DNA from: a virus
IMG/VR virus record: IMGVR_UViG_3300010042_000018
Location: 1 to 28,628 of that record
Direction: 5' to 3' (one strand)
Length of the DNA stretch: 28,628 bases
Shown: positions 8,204 through 16,738 of the stretch, in pieces
How positions within the stretch are numbered: the stretch's first letter is position 1
Layout of the letters: every line of letters begins with the position of its first letter
Made by a program: the position numbers and the translations under genes
Notes under the pieces: generated by a model
What the model was told of the DNA's origin: nothing
Database searches by the model: none
The model's input: the letters and a program-made list of their open reading frames with translations, nothing else

Positions 8204-8620
8204 TTACGGGGTGTCATCCCATACTTCTTCGCCCGATACCGCGACCGTGATGGTGGCAGTCATACGGTCATCGATCGGGATGGCTTTGCTGAACCCGGTG
8301 ATCGCCGCGTCGAAGGTCACAGTGACGCCGTTGGGAAAGGTAATGCGGTGCGGCACGGTGAGGCCAGAAGCCAGAAATCCACGCAACAGAACGTCCGTGG
8401 CGTTGCCTGGAACCCAGTTGATCTCGAAGCTGGCCTCGCCAGTGTCGATCAACCCGGCGATATATTCACGGCGCCGGCCGGGGCTCTGCATGTGGGTGGC
8501 GTCAACCCGGTCAGAATTCGCTTCGCCGGGGGTGACGCTGAAAACCTCACCGATCTCAACGAACGCGCTACTGCTGTAAATCTCGTATTTGGTGCCATAG
8601 CCGATCTTGGCGTCTGTCAT
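8204..8620 (-). CDS. major tail tube protein
   Basis: A 138-aa protein with the layout of lambda gpV-type tube proteins: an N-terminal YGTKYEIYSSS strand, an EIGEVFSVTPGEANSDRVDAT loop, a central GEASFEINWVPGN strand and a C-terminal ITGFSKAIPIDDRMTATITVAVSG strand pair. It lies directly before the two chaperone genes and the tape measure, the universal siphophage order. It should polymerise as stacked hexamers to form the tail. Confidence 0.85.
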   Translation of the reverse strand: MTDAKIGYGTKYEIYSSSAFVEIGEVFSVTPGEANSDRVDATHMQSPGRRREYIAGLIDTGEASFEINWVPGNATDVLLRGFLASGLTVPHRITFPNGVTVTFDAAITGFSKAIPIDDRMTATITVAVSGEEVWDDTP

Positions 8621-8653
8621 TTTGATCTCCGGAATTGTGCGCCAGTGGCGCGG

Positions 8654-9067
8654 TTAGAGCGTGACGCCCGGCGTCTGGATATCCACGTCTAGAACGGTGG
8701 TGGATGTTGCGAGGCCAAGGAGGCAGACGCCCTCGCCCGAGCCGACATCGGCAACAGGGCAAATGCCGCCTGCAGTATCGGAAAGGTAATAGGCCACCCC
8801 GGCGGTCATCGTTGCGCCGATAGTGATTGGCCCGCTGGTATGGACCGCGATCGGCTGGTTCAATGCCGCGCCATTGAGCGCGATGCCCTCGGCAATGCGC
8901 AGCGCCGCCGTGGCGTGGTTTGAATCGGCCTTCAAATACTTGCCGGTGCTGGCGTCCTTCACCACGGCCTGGCCGGCGGTGATCGTTTCGCCGGCAAGAG
9001 CGTAACCAGCGCGCGCGCCGCCGGAACCAGCGACCACGCTGGCCGCTGTGACTGATAAATCGGCCAT
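8654..9067 (-). CDS. putative virion decoration protein (capsid-cement/head-fibre-like)
   Basis: A 137-aa Ala/Gly/Thr-rich protein with the pattern GETITAGQAVVKD, GIALNGAALNQPIAV, then YYLSDTAGGICPVAD. I recognise this pattern from small beta-sandwich phage proteins annotated as capsid cement, DUF2190-like or head-fibre proteins. Two Cys lie in the C-terminal half. Its place between tail completion and tail tube genes is unusual for a head decoration protein, so a tube-decorating role is also possible. Assignment by motif resemblance only. Confidence 0.55.
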   Translation of the reverse strand: MADLSVTAASVVAGSGGARAGYALAGETITAGQAVVKDASTGKYLKADSNHATAALRIAEGIALNGAALNQPIAVHTSGPITIGATMTAGVAYYLSDTAGGICPVADVGSGEGVCLLGLATSTTVLDVDIQTPGVTL

Positions 9068-9120
9068 CCGTGGCCTCCATATTTGGGATTGCGCCAGCCC
9101 ACGGCGCGATAGGGGCTAAA

Positions 9121-9513
9121 TCAGGCCAGAGCCCAATGGATCAATGCGTCCCTGCTGTCCGTAAACCAGCTCGTGGCGCCGTCTTTGTCGAAACGTGTGC
9201 GCTGCCCCTGCATAAAGCAGCCTTGAAACTCGAAGCCCTGAAACACGCCACGAAAGCCCGACAGGCGATCTCCCAAGGCATCGGCCACTTCGCGGGCAGC
9301 GGCAGCCGTAGCGCCTCGGCAGTCGAACTGAACGCGGGTTTGAACATAGCCACTGGCACCAGCCATCGTGTAGTCGGTGACGCCGCTAACCGTGAACATG
9401 ACGATCGAGGGATAGATCGACCCTTGAGGCAGGGTGTCCCAGTGAACGCGGTTGCCGACGAGTGTCACTAGTGGCGCATGGGCAAGCAAGAGATTGGCGA
9501 GCTTGGTGTGCAT
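9121..9513 (-). CDS. tail completion protein (DUF3168, GTA gp8-like)
   Basis: A 130-aa protein with the DUF3168 signature: an N-terminal helix then LLLAHAPLVTLVGNRVHWDTLPQG, followed by YPSIVMFTVSG and a VQTRVQFDCRG strand with helix AAAREVADALGDRL. The ATG at 9513 overlaps the TGA of the gp10-like gene (TGATG); a GTG at 9516 is the alternative. It forms the ring joining neck to tail tube. Gene order (head-tail adaptor, gp10, DUF3168, tube) supports it. Confidence 0.85.
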   Translation of the reverse strand: MHTKLANLLLAHAPLVTLVGNRVHWDTLPQGSIYPSIVMFTVSGVTDYTMAGASGYVQTRVQFDCRGATAAAAREVADALGDRLSGFRGVFQGFEFQGCFMQGQRTRFDKDGATSWFTDSRDALIHWALA

Positions 9514-9950
9514 CACTTCGCCTTCAATGCCTTGCGGGCCGCCGCGGTGACGGCATTCTCAACGCCAAGCCACAGTTCGTCACCGATGCGGTCAAGCACT
9601 TGGGTCTTGGTCTGGTCCCATGCTGGCCGCATGAAAGGTTGCGGCGGGTTACCATCGCCGCCGAACTCACGAAGGTGCCCCTGCGGTCGGCTGTCCGGGC
9701 CGATGAACCGTTCCTGCTCTGCGGCTTTGACGTGTTCGCCCCGCTGAGCGCGGGACAGCGTGCCCGAAACGTCGATGCTTTCTGCCAATCCGCCGGTATC
9801 TCGAGGCGCAAGGGCGCGAGCTGCCTTCGCGGTGATCTCGCCCGCTTCATCAAGCGCCTTGCGACCGATGGCCCTGCGCTTCGTCGGAGTGAACTGCGAT
9901 AGTGCGGCGTCCAGTTCGCGGAGGCCGTCGACTTTGACAGTGACCTTCAT
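9513..9950 (-). CDS. HK97 gp10-family neck/tail component
   Basis: A 145-aa protein with the HK97 gp10 pattern: VKVDGLRELDAALSQF at the start, a central helix KALDEAGEITAKAARALAPRDTG followed by LAESI, then the glycine/proline turn HLREFGGDGNPPQPFMRPAWD and a C-terminal basic helix. The HLREFG...PQPFMRPA segment is the family hallmark. Overlaps its upstream neighbour by four bases (ATGA). It acts in the neck between connector and tail. Confidence 0.9.
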   Translation of the reverse strand: MKVTVKVDGLRELDAALSQFTPTKRRAIGRKALDEAGEITAKAARALAPRDTGGLAESIDVSGTLSRAQRGEHVKAAEQERFIGPDSRPQGHLREFGGDGNPPQPFMRPAWDQTKTQVLDRIGDELWLGVENAVTAAARKALKAK

Positions 9951-10279
9951 AGGTCAGCCTGTGCCGCTGCGCTGATCTCGATACCCTCGCGGCGGCCAAG
10001 CTCCTTCACAGCCGCGATGTCGAAGGTCTTGCCCTCATACACAACGCGATCCTTGGGGTTCAGCGTCGACAGGGACGCGGAATACCGGACCTGAAACCGT
10101 ACCGACACCACGGCGCCGACCTGGCCGGCGCGCGCCTTCTCGCCATCGCTGGCGTATTCCACCGATGCCCAAATTTGGTCTGCATCAGGTGTCCAAACCT
10201 CGATCGGCTGATTGTCGCCGTCGAAGCTGCGGCTATACCGCTCAATGGTGATGCGGCGGTCGAGAAGGCCGATATCCAT
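9947..10279 (-). CDS. head-tail adaptor / head closure protein
   Basis: A 110-aa protein matching the phage head-tail joining family (SPP1 gp16-like): LLDRRITIERYSRSFDGDNQP near the start, then W.PDADQIWASVEYASDGEKARAGQVGA, a VSVRFQVRYS strand, and KDRVVYEGKTFDIAAVKELGRREGIEI. I chose ATG 10279, which overlaps the TGA of the connector gene (TGATG), over the GTG twelve bases upstream. It plugs the connector after packaging. Confidence 0.85.
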   Translation of the reverse strand: MDIGLLDRRITIERYSRSFDGDNQPIEVWTPDADQIWASVEYASDGEKARAGQVGAVVSVRFQVRYSASLSTLNPKDRVVYEGKTFDIAAVKELGRREGIEISAAAQADL

Positions 10280-10917
10280 CAGTTGCCCCACCGCATATAA
10301 GGCGAAATGAGGCTCGATACGCCCATCGGCAGCGATGAAACGCCGCTTTCGGCCCCATCGCTGCGGAAGCGATGCCAGTTGCCAACCATCAACAGGATGG
10401 CGGCTTTTAGTGCCGCCGGCACGGTACTGATGGCGGCCGCTGCCTCTACCGGCGGGTCGGCCTCTGGGTCGGCTTCAACGGCGGGCACCGTTGGATATCC
10501 AGCCTTGAATGTTACTGAGACAGGAGCGGTTTCGTGCAGGTTTGAGGGGGATGAATAGTTGGTGTCCCATTCGACATATGCCGAACCGGATCGGTCTGCC
10601 TGCAAGCTGTAATCGGCATCCGAGACGGTGGAAACCTGCCCATCAACGTCACGCCAAGTGATGCTGACAATCTCGGACACCGGCCCTGGTGACAGACACA
10701 TGCGCCCGCCAAACCCGTCGAAGTCCTGCCGCCAGGTCTGCTCGACCAAAGCGCGGCCGAGAACGCCAATTCGGCCGTCCAGATGAGAAACGGCGGCTGC
10801 AATCAGGCCTTGGATAAGGCCGTCTTCTGCGTTGTTTTCGACCTTCAGGTGCAGCTTCGCCTCATCAAGGGACACTGGCATCAAAGCCGGTGGGATAACG
10901 AGGACGGGCGCGTACAT
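10279..10917 (-). CDS. head-tail connector protein (HK97 gp6-like)
   Basis: A 212-aa protein. The N-terminal LDEAKLHLKVENNAEDGLI and following helix (IAAAVSHLDGRIGVLGRALVEQTWRQDFD) are the gp6-type connector signature; the C-terminal ALKAAILLMVGNWHRFR helix with the downstream MGVSSLISPYM is also typical. Between them is an Ala/Glu/Pro-rich insert at about 140-165. The ATG at 10917 overlaps the preceding stop by one base (TAATG). The frame is open much further upstream, but that sequence is unlike a protein and overlaps the neighbouring gene and capsid gene, so it was rejected. Confidence 0.85.
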   Translation of the reverse strand: MYAPVLVIPPALMPVSLDEAKLHLKVENNAEDGLIQGLIAAAVSHLDGRIGVLGRALVEQTWRQDFDGFGGRMCLSPGPVSEIVSITWRDVDGQVSTVSDADYSLQADRSGSAYVEWDTNYSSPSNLHETAPVSVTFKAGYPTVPAVEADPEADPPVEAAAAISTVPAALKAAILLMVGNWHRFRSDGAESGVSSLPMGVSSLISPYMRWGN

Positions 10918-11135
10918 TACTTGACGCCCTTGTTGGCCAGCTTGGGATCTGCCTTGTTGGCGACGACTGCCTCCGCCTTGGCTGCGGGCTTTGGCGCACT
11001 CTTGGACAGATGGTTCGGCAGTGCCTTGAGCAGCTCGGTGCCCTGCGCATCGTTGACCTCGAAGTCCTCGCCAGGACGCAAGGTGTCGGCTTGCACCGAA
11101 CTGATGCTGATCTGGTCGGTCACATAGAGTTTCAT
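10917..11135 (-). CDS. small phage protein of unknown function
   Basis: A 72-aa protein with a short beta-rich N-terminal half (KLYVTDQISISSVQADTLRPGEDFEV) and a Lys/Ala/Pro-rich tail. AAGGAG lies nine bases before the ATG. Small proteins of this kind commonly lie between the major capsid and connector genes in HK97-like phages, and the basic tail suggests contact with DNA or capsid, but no function is known to me. Confidence 0.7.
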   Translation of the reverse strand: MKLYVTDQISISSVQADTLRPGEDFEVNDAQGTELLKALPNHLSKSAPKPAAKAEAVVANKADPKLANKGVK

Positions 11136-11163
11136 GGTTGGCTCTCCTTCGGCTCATAAGAAC

Positions 11164-11183
11164 GGCGGCACCGAAGTGCCGCC
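11164..11183 (-). terminator. stable UUCG-loop hairpin after the capsid gene
   Basis: On the minus-strand transcript GGCGGCAC pairs perfectly with GTGCCGCC around a TTCG loop (eight base pairs, stem closed by C-G, an extra-stable tetraloop). It lies in the 68-base gap between the capsid stop and the next gene. Only a weak U-rich run follows (GUUCUUAU), so it is either a partial terminator or an mRNA-stabilising 3' end that raises capsid over connector expression. Confidence 0.5.
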
Positions 11184-11203
11184 TCTCGTGATCAGCCGAG
11201 TGA

Positions 11204-12430
11204 TTACGAGGTAAGATCGGTGATCGAGGTCGAGAATGTGCCCTTGATGAAGGCTTCAGGACGGTAGACAGCCAGGGCAAGACGCTCTTCAGCCAGGATG
11301 GTGACGAGGTTCTTGCGGAAGTTCTGATCGTCTTCCGTCGAGACTTCGACGCGGGCATCTTCACGGTCGAAGATCTGGGCACCGAGACGGAACGCGCCCG
11401 TCAAGTAGGTGCCGGCAGTCATGGCCTGGGTGGCGACGACTGGCAGGCCCCATAGGGTCGGCTGGATGCTGCCCTGCGGATTGCCGATCAGGTAACGGCC
11501 ATCGGCGTCCTTGAGGGTTTCGATGTTCGCCCAGTCGATCGGGTTCATCACGATGCCGGTCGGAGGAAGCTCGGCAAGAGCGCCCTGCAGCATGGCATAA
11601 CGAATTACGTCGATCTTCTGGGGCGTCACTACAACCGAAGTGCCGGCTGCGAAAGCCGTCGCTTGGGTGTAGATGCCGTTCAGGTCCGTGCCGGTGCCGC
11701 CGCCGTTGAGCAGCTGAGCTTCTTCGACATAGGCCAGGCCGTAGCGCAGGCGCCCGTCGATGTAGCTCTGCAGCATTGGCGCGTCATCAAGGATCTGGCG
11801 AGTTGCCAGCACCCAATGGGCGATCGTGGTGACGGAAGTCGTCACGATATCGAACTTGATTTCCGACTGTGGCTTGGTCGGGCCGGTCTGTTCCGACACG
11901 GTCGCGGCCGAGTTGGTGTAGCCGGTCTCCTTCGGGTACTGGATCGAAGGCTGGCTGGTGCGCCCGGGGGTGAGCAGATCACGGACCGTCATGCGACGGA
12001 CAACTGGATCAACCATCGGGGCGCGCATCGGGACCAACAGATCGCCGGCAGAACCGTTGGCGTCGGTTGTCAGAGACGAGATGATCGCCTTGACTTCCAT
12101 GCCGACACGCCGGCCAGCCTTGGGGTTGGCCATGAACGACTTCACTTCATCGTTCTCGATGAACTTGTAGCCCGCCGACTGGTGGCGCTCGCCTTCGGGG
12201 CCGAAGCTGCGGACCGCCTTCTGCTCAAGTTCATCAAGGCGGGCCTTGGTCTCATTGACCGCGGTAATCGCCTCGTCTGCCTTCTGCTTTGCGCCGGCGG
12301 CCAGCGGCTCACCGCGCTCGGCCTTGCCAAGGGCATCCTGTGCGATTGCCTTCAGCTCATCGAAGCGCGTATCGAACAGCGCTTTGGTCTCGGCAGCCAG
12401 ATCGGCCACCGACTTGGTTTCGGTTGTCAT
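11204..12430 (-). CDS. HK97-type major capsid protein
   Basis: A 408-aa protein. Residues 1-100 form a charged coiled coil (the delta scaffold domain), followed by an HK97 fold with the familiar segments GSAGDLLVPMRAPMVDPVVRRM, PSIQYPKETG, a long W-containing region (VTTIAHWVLATRQILDDAPMLQSYI) and the C-terminal RLGAQIFDREDARVEVS and ERLALAVYRPEAFIKG. The delta domain is expected to be removed by the neighbouring protease. It forms the procapsid shell. It is followed by the stable hairpin at 11164-11183. Confidence 0.95.
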   Translation of the reverse strand: MTTETKSVADLAAETKALFDTRFDELKAIAQDALGKAERGEPLAAGAKQKADEAITAVNETKARLDELEQKAVRSFGPEGERHQSAGYKFIENDEVKSFMANPKAGRRVGMEVKAIISSLTTDANGSAGDLLVPMRAPMVDPVVRRMTVRDLLTPGRTSQPSIQYPKETGYTNSAATVSEQTGPTKPQSEIKFDIVTTSVTTIAHWVLATRQILDDAPMLQSYIDGRLRYGLAYVEEAQLLNGGGTGTDLNGIYTQATAFAAGTSVVVTPQKIDVIRYAMLQGALAELPPTGIVMNPIDWANIETLKDADGRYLIGNPQGSIQPTLWGLPVVATQAMTAGTYLTGAFRLGAQIFDREDARVEVSTEDDQNFRKNLVTILAEERLALAVYRPEAFIKGTFSTSITDLTS

Positions 12431-12463
12431 TTTGGGAAGCCCTTTCGAGGCTAAGAGGGAATG

Positions 12464-13084
12464 TTAGGCCTGGAGCGCCTTCAGGTACTCGGCCAGTTCA
12501 CTCGCCTTGACCTCGGGATCCCCCCGAAGATGCGGCGTTGCCTTGGCCGCAATTGCGGTCGCAAGGCTTTTCGAGAAACCGCCTGCATCCCGCAGGAAGT
12601 CCTCAAATTCACGGACCGTGGGCATGCCGCCGCCGGCCAGGATGTCTTTGACGTTGATCACCCGCGTCCGATCGTTCATCGGGATCGTGACCAGCGAAAT
12701 TTCGTGCAGCGAGACTTCGATGAGCTGGCGCGCCTTGCCCTCGAAGCGATGCTTCAGGGTTTTGAAGCCCATTGAAAGTCCACCCAGGGAGCCGCTGCGA
12801 GCCCGAGCGCGGGCATCCCGGCTTTCCTGGGTGTCATCAAAGCGACCCTTGACGATAAGGCCCTCGCTGACTTCCTTGAAGTCGTTCCAGACGCCGACCG
12901 GGCGCTTGTGGTCGTGGAACAACAGCATTGGGATGGATTTTCGACCCGCCACTGACGCTGAAATAGCGCCTGGCATGACGATATCGCCGCCGTGATCCAT
13001 GTTGCCGTAGCCGACAGCGAGGCCTTCGATGTGGCCGTCATCGTCAATGCTCTTGGCATCGAGGGCAAAATCTAGCTCATCCAT
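12464..13084 (-). CDS. HK97-family prohead protease (peptidase U35)
   Basis: A 206-aa protein. The family pattern is clear: IEGLAVGYGNMDHGGDIVMPGAI, then LLFHDHKRPVG with the catalytic His, and GSLGGLSMGFK with the catalytic Ser, then VSLHEISLVTIPMN. I prefer ATG 13084, which has GGGGAAG upstream, over GTG 13105. Either start overlaps the portal gene. It cleaves the capsid delta domain during head maturation and sits between portal and capsid in the classic order. Confidence 0.9.
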   Translation of the reverse strand: MDELDFALDAKSIDDDGHIEGLAVGYGNMDHGGDIVMPGAISASVAGRKSIPMLLFHDHKRPVGVWNDFKEVSEGLIVKGRFDDTQESRDARARARSGSLGGLSMGFKTLKHRFEGKARQLIEVSLHEISLVTIPMNDRTRVINVKDILAGGGMPTVREFEDFLRDAGGFSKSLATAIAAKATPHLRGDPEVKASELAEYLKALQA

Positions 13085-14354
13085 TGCTTTCTTCCCCGTC
13101 TTCACCCGGAATGACCGGGGGTTGTGAGGTGGTGGGCTGTTGCCCGATTGGAATATTCTGCGACTGCACTGTCAGTTCGTCGGCTGCGCCGCCCTTGGGC
13201 GGCAGGTTTTCCCAGCCGCGCACTTCATCGCGGGTGTAGATGCCGTTCTGAACACCAGTCGCGTAGCCGGTCATGCGGGTAGCACTGTCGGCGCGCAGAA
13301 GGCCTTCGACCTTGAATTCGGCCGTGATCCTGCGCCGCTCGGTGGGCTTGATGAGCGACCGGCGAACTGTCTGCTCTATGCGGGTCAGGTAAGGACGGAG
13401 ACTGTAGGTAAGGAAACCGATGTTTTGCTGCTCAAGGCCAGTGCCCCAGCTTGTTGACTTTTGCGTGTGGCCAACCATGAACGGGGGGACACGAAACCAA
13501 CGGCAGATTTCTTCGATGCTAAACGACAGCATCTCCAGCATCTGCGCGTCCTGGGCGCTCATTGAGAGCGCATTGAACTTCATGCCGGCTTCGAGGATGC
13601 CCGACCCGCCATTGATGATCGGGTCGAGAATATTGGTCCTGGCTAGGGGGCGCTGCTCATCCGAGAGCGTCTTGTCCATTTCGAGGACGCCTTCGCGGCG
13701 CATGTTTTGGCCATAGAGCTTGGCTGCGGCGGCCGTCGCCATACGGGTCGTATAGAGCGTGTGTCGGGCATAGCTGATGGGCGAAAGGCCCTCATCGCCA
13801 CCGTTACCGAAGCCTCGGACGTGGAACATGTCCTCTTCCGCGATCTCGCGTTGGCGCTTGTTGGGCTCCGTGTAACGGTAGCGGCGCGCGCCGCTGGCAG
13901 TGCGAAAGACTTCGACCTGGCCAGCGTTGAGAGGCTGCAGCGCAATGATGCGAGGGTAAGGGTCCGCGGCCGAACGGGGCGTCATGTAAAGTTTCTCGGC
14001 GTATGCGTTACCTGCGACACAAAGTGAAGCGGCAATGCCCTCCCAGAACTCGACGGCAGTGTAATCAAAGTGTGGACTGTCGTGCAGCAGCGCATAGAGC
14101 GAGTGGTCTTTATCGACCTCCCGACCTCCGTCCGATCGCTGGCGGTAGACAAGCATTGGTAGCGTCGAGATCGTTTCCGCAATGAGCCGAATACAGGCCC
14201 AAACGGTCGCAATCTGCAGCGCGGCGTCCGGTCCGAAGTCACGATCGCCGCCATCAGCGGGCCGTCCGCCACTGCTGACGAGCTTCCCATCAGTGCGCGG
14301 CCATCCAAAGAGCCACCGCAATGGCGTCATGAGCGGGGAATTGTATACCGTCAT
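13077..14354 (-). CDS. portal protein, HK97 family
   Basis: A 425-aa protein with the portal signatures ALQIATVWACIRLIAETISTLPM, a YALLHDSPHFDYTAVEFWE segment, GNAYAEKLYM, the MFHVRGFG motif and the C-terminal FRVPPFMVGHTQKSTSWGTGLEQQ. The acidic C-terminal tail is flexible. The ATG overlaps the large terminase stop (ATGA). It forms the dodecameric channel for DNA packaging. Confidence 0.95.
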   Translation of the reverse strand: MTVYNSPLMTPLRWLFGWPRTDGKLVSSGGRPADGGDRDFGPDAALQIATVWACIRLIAETISTLPMLVYRQRSDGGREVDKDHSLYALLHDSPHFDYTAVEFWEGIAASLCVAGNAYAEKLYMTPRSAADPYPRIIALQPLNAGQVEVFRTASGARRYRYTEPNKRQREIAEEDMFHVRGFGNGGDEGLSPISYARHTLYTTRMATAAAAKLYGQNMRREGVLEMDKTLSDEQRPLARTNILDPIINGGSGILEAGMKFNALSMSAQDAQMLEMLSFSIEEICRWFRVPPFMVGHTQKSTSWGTGLEQQNIGFLTYSLRPYLTRIEQTVRRSLIKPTERRRITAEFKVEGLLRADSATRMTGYATGVQNGIYTRDEVRGWENLPPKGGAADELTVQSQNIPIGQQPTTSQPPVIPGEDGEESNG

Positions 14355-16213
14355 GATGCCATCACCGGCCGGGACAGGAAACTTGTCATGTCTTCTGCTT
14401 TCCCTAGCTCATTGTCGGCAGCGCCGGCCGCCATGGCGCATGTAACGAGCCCGTCAATTCGGCCCCGGCTGCGGTCCTTGTCGAATGCCCGGTTTTCCTG
14501 CCCGTCACTCACGACATGCGCGTTTGCTGCGCAGGCTGTGGTCACCGGCGAATCCTCAATGGTGATCGTCTTTGCCAGGATGCGATCCTCGAACCGCTCG
14601 ATCGACCGCGGCATGGTCAGTTGCTTTTCCTCGAACCGGACCATCTTGCCTTGGGCATGGCTGACTAGTTTCAGGCCCTGCCCTTCCGGCTTGTCCGCGC
14701 CCTCGGACTTCCACACCGGGAACCCGATCTGCTCGCAAGCGGCAATGAAGTCGGCAATGCCGGCCGGATCGAAGGCCAGAAACTCAACCTGATGCTCCGA
14801 GCAAATCCGCGCCACTTCGGCGGCAATGAAGCTCTTGTCGATCACCGCGCCATCAACGGCGGTGATCAGCTTGGCCTCTACCCATTCGACATAAGGCGCC
14901 TGGTCGGCAATCGACCGCTCCTTGAGCCGATCGCGCACCGTCCAGTACCAAGTTTTCTGCCAGAGGTGGCCGTTGGCATCGATCCAGGCTGCCGTGAGGG
15001 CGGTCAGATCGTTCTTCTTTGACAAGTCCAGCGACAGCCAGCACTTGCAGCCCTTGAGTTTGGCCGGGTCGACTTCACCCAGCACCGCGAGCCATGCATC
15101 CTCGGCAATCCAGAACTCGCTGGCGCCGACCGGAATGCCGAAATACAGCCTCTTGGTCGACAGCGCCGTCGACAGCATCTGCTTGGCGGTGTTGACCATG
15201 CCGTCGATATTTTCGCGCGGGAACGTGATGCCCAGCGCCGGCAGTGATTTCGTCCAGACCTCGGGTGTCTCGAAAATGGTTTCGTGGTCTTTGGCGTCGA
15301 CACGGGCGATGAAGGCGAACGCCTCGTCATCGAAGAATTTGCCGGTCGCCACTTTCTGGTAGAAGGCAGAATAGTTCGATCCGACGATCTGGTCGACGGC
15401 CGGGGTATTGGTGCCCAGTAGCATCAGCGCATCGCCGGGCATCTTGCCGATTGCGGCTTTCCACACCTCGATCGAGGTATTGGACTTGAACTCGTGGATC
15501 TCATCGGCCGCCACCAGGATGGGCTTTGGGCCGGAGACCGCTTCGCCGTTGGCCAATGCCTGGAACAGAGATCCCGATTCCGGGAACTCCACCTTCCAAG
15601 CGTTATCGCCTTCGCCGCGGATCAGCGCCGCGCCGCGATTAACCAGCGTGTCGCCTTCGTCAACTTCTTCGCCCGGCGCCGGCGGGATAGGCCCTCGGCA
15701 CATCGCGACGGCATCCTTGAACAGCACGTTGGCCGTGTTTCGGTCTTGGCCGATAGCGAATGCCTTGGCGCGCGGGATGCCGTAGAACCCCGCCATGTAG
15801 AGCCCGATGGCCGCCATCAGTGGCGACTTGGCCTGCCCCTTGCCAGTTTCCAGCCACGCCGACCTGAACCGCATCCGGCCCGATGTCTTGCGCCAGCCGA
15901 ACAGCGATCCGACGCAGAACACGTGCCATGGCAGCAACTGAAATGGCTGCCCGACCTTTGCGCCTTCCGAGATCGTCAGCATCGCCGGGAAGAAGCCCAG
16001 CGCATGAGCTGCACGATCTGGCTCCCACCTCAATCCTCGATCCGGCCCATGGGTCAGATCATCCAAATGCCGCCGGCAGGCAGCAATCTCGAACTCGCCA
16101 GGCAGGCTCCCATCTGGTCGGCGGCCCCTTACTACCGCCTGGGCATATTCAGTTGTCGGGTCACTTGACGGCTGAGAGGTAGCCGTCTGCCGCGCGCGGC
16201 GCTCTCTTGCCAT
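14351..16213 (-). CDS. terminase large subunit
   Basis: A 620-aa protein from ATG 16213. Walker A is a variant, ETGKGQAKS (about 122-130), and Walker B is ILVAADEIHE (about 232-241). The RNase-H-like nuclease begins at LSLDLSKKNDLTAL (Asp about 396), followed by EFLAFDPAGIADF and a C-terminal GRIDGLVTCAMA aspartate. It powers packaging and cuts the DNA, with the P27 small subunit. The chosen start overlaps the small subunit gene by 53 bases, with only a weak ribosome site (GGGGAAAG); the frame is open upstream to 16282. Confidence 0.92.
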   Translation of the reverse strand: MARERRARQTATSQPSSDPTTEYAQAVVRGRRPDGSLPGEFEIAACRRHLDDLTHGPDRGLRWEPDRAAHALGFFPAMLTISEGAKVGQPFQLLPWHVFCVGSLFGWRKTSGRMRFRSAWLETGKGQAKSPLMAAIGLYMAGFYGIPRAKAFAIGQDRNTANVLFKDAVAMCRGPIPPAPGEEVDEGDTLVNRGAALIRGEGDNAWKVEFPESGSLFQALANGEAVSGPKPILVAADEIHEFKSNTSIEVWKAAIGKMPGDALMLLGTNTPAVDQIVGSNYSAFYQKVATGKFFDDEAFAFIARVDAKDHETIFETPEVWTKSLPALGITFPRENIDGMVNTAKQMLSTALSTKRLYFGIPVGASEFWIAEDAWLAVLGEVDPAKLKGCKCWLSLDLSKKNDLTALTAAWIDANGHLWQKTWYWTVRDRLKERSIADQAPYVEWVEAKLITAVDGAVIDKSFIAAEVARICSEHQVEFLAFDPAGIADFIAACEQIGFPVWKSEGADKPEGQGLKLVSHAQGKMVRFEEKQLTMPRSIERFEDRILAKTITIEDSPVTTACAANAHVVSDGQENRAFDKDRSRGRIDGLVTCAMAAGAADNELGKAEDMTSFLSRPVMAS

Positions 16214-16592
16214 TCTCGACTTTCCCCGCGGCGGCGCGGCGGCGCGGCGACAGACCAAACTCCGCCTCGAGCGAAGCGGCATCGGACGCGGCTTCGCGCA
16301 TCACAGTGAAATGCGGCGAGGTCCGCGCGATCGCCCGGCTGTTGCCGCGCTTGGGTTTCGTCACCGCCCCGTTTTCCGCGACCTCACGAACGGCCCGGTC
16401 ATAAAGCACATAGGCCACGACAAGCCGCTGCAGCGCATGGGCATTGCCAGGTGCCAGCAACTGACGTTCGCGCAGTTCCGTGGTCAGCACCCGCCAATGT
16501 TCGGACGCAGATGCGATCTCCAGCACGTCGCTGAACAGCGAGACCCAATCCGGTTCGGGAACGATTGCCCCGGCATTATCAACTGGTTTCAT
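16161..16592 (-). CDS. terminase small subunit, P27 family
   Basis: A 143-aa protein with the P27 pattern: PDWVSLFSD near the start, a helix-rich middle (HWRVLTTELRERQLLAPGNAHALQRLVVAYVLYDRAVREVAENG) and a Pro/Asn-rich turn followed by SPHFTVMREAASDAASLEAEFGLSPRRRAA. The SP...A..L..EFGLSP..R element is the family hallmark. It recognises the packaging (probably cos) site for the adjacent large subunit. Its Shine-Dalgarno lies inside a hairpin (16599-16613). Confidence 0.88.
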   Translation of the reverse strand: MKPVDNAGAIVPEPDWVSLFSDVLEIASASEHWRVLTTELRERQLLAPGNAHALQRLVVAYVLYDRAVREVAENGAVTKPKRGNSRAIARTSPHFTVMREAASDAASLEAEFGLSPRRRAAAGKVENGKRAPRAADGYLSAVK

Positions 16593-16598
16593 GCAGGT

Positions 16599-16613
16599 TA
16601 CCCCTTCGGGGTA
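16599..16613 (-). promoter_or_regulatory. hairpin overlapping the small-terminase ribosome site
   Basis: On the minus-strand transcript TACCCC pairs with GGGGTA around a GAA loop. The 3' arm contains AAGGGG, which is the best Shine-Dalgarno for the ATG at 16592, eight bases downstream. Folding would hide it, suggesting translational control. On the opposite strand the same arms are followed by a CAACTTTT run, so it could alternatively act weakly as a terminator there. Confidence 0.4.
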
Positions 16614-16738
16614 GGCTCAACTTTTACTTCTGAAAATGATCTCGGTGCGAACGCAAGGTCGCCACCGGTCTAGTAGACGAGCCCTTTTAGACTTTTGCCC
16701 ACCCCCCGGTAGCTTGCGGGGCCGTGCGGCTGAATGGT

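Noticed and set aside
10918-11382. Long upstream extension of the connector gene frame.
   Set aside because: Translation is Arg/Ser-rich and overlaps the small gene and capsid gene; the TAATG start at 10917 is better.
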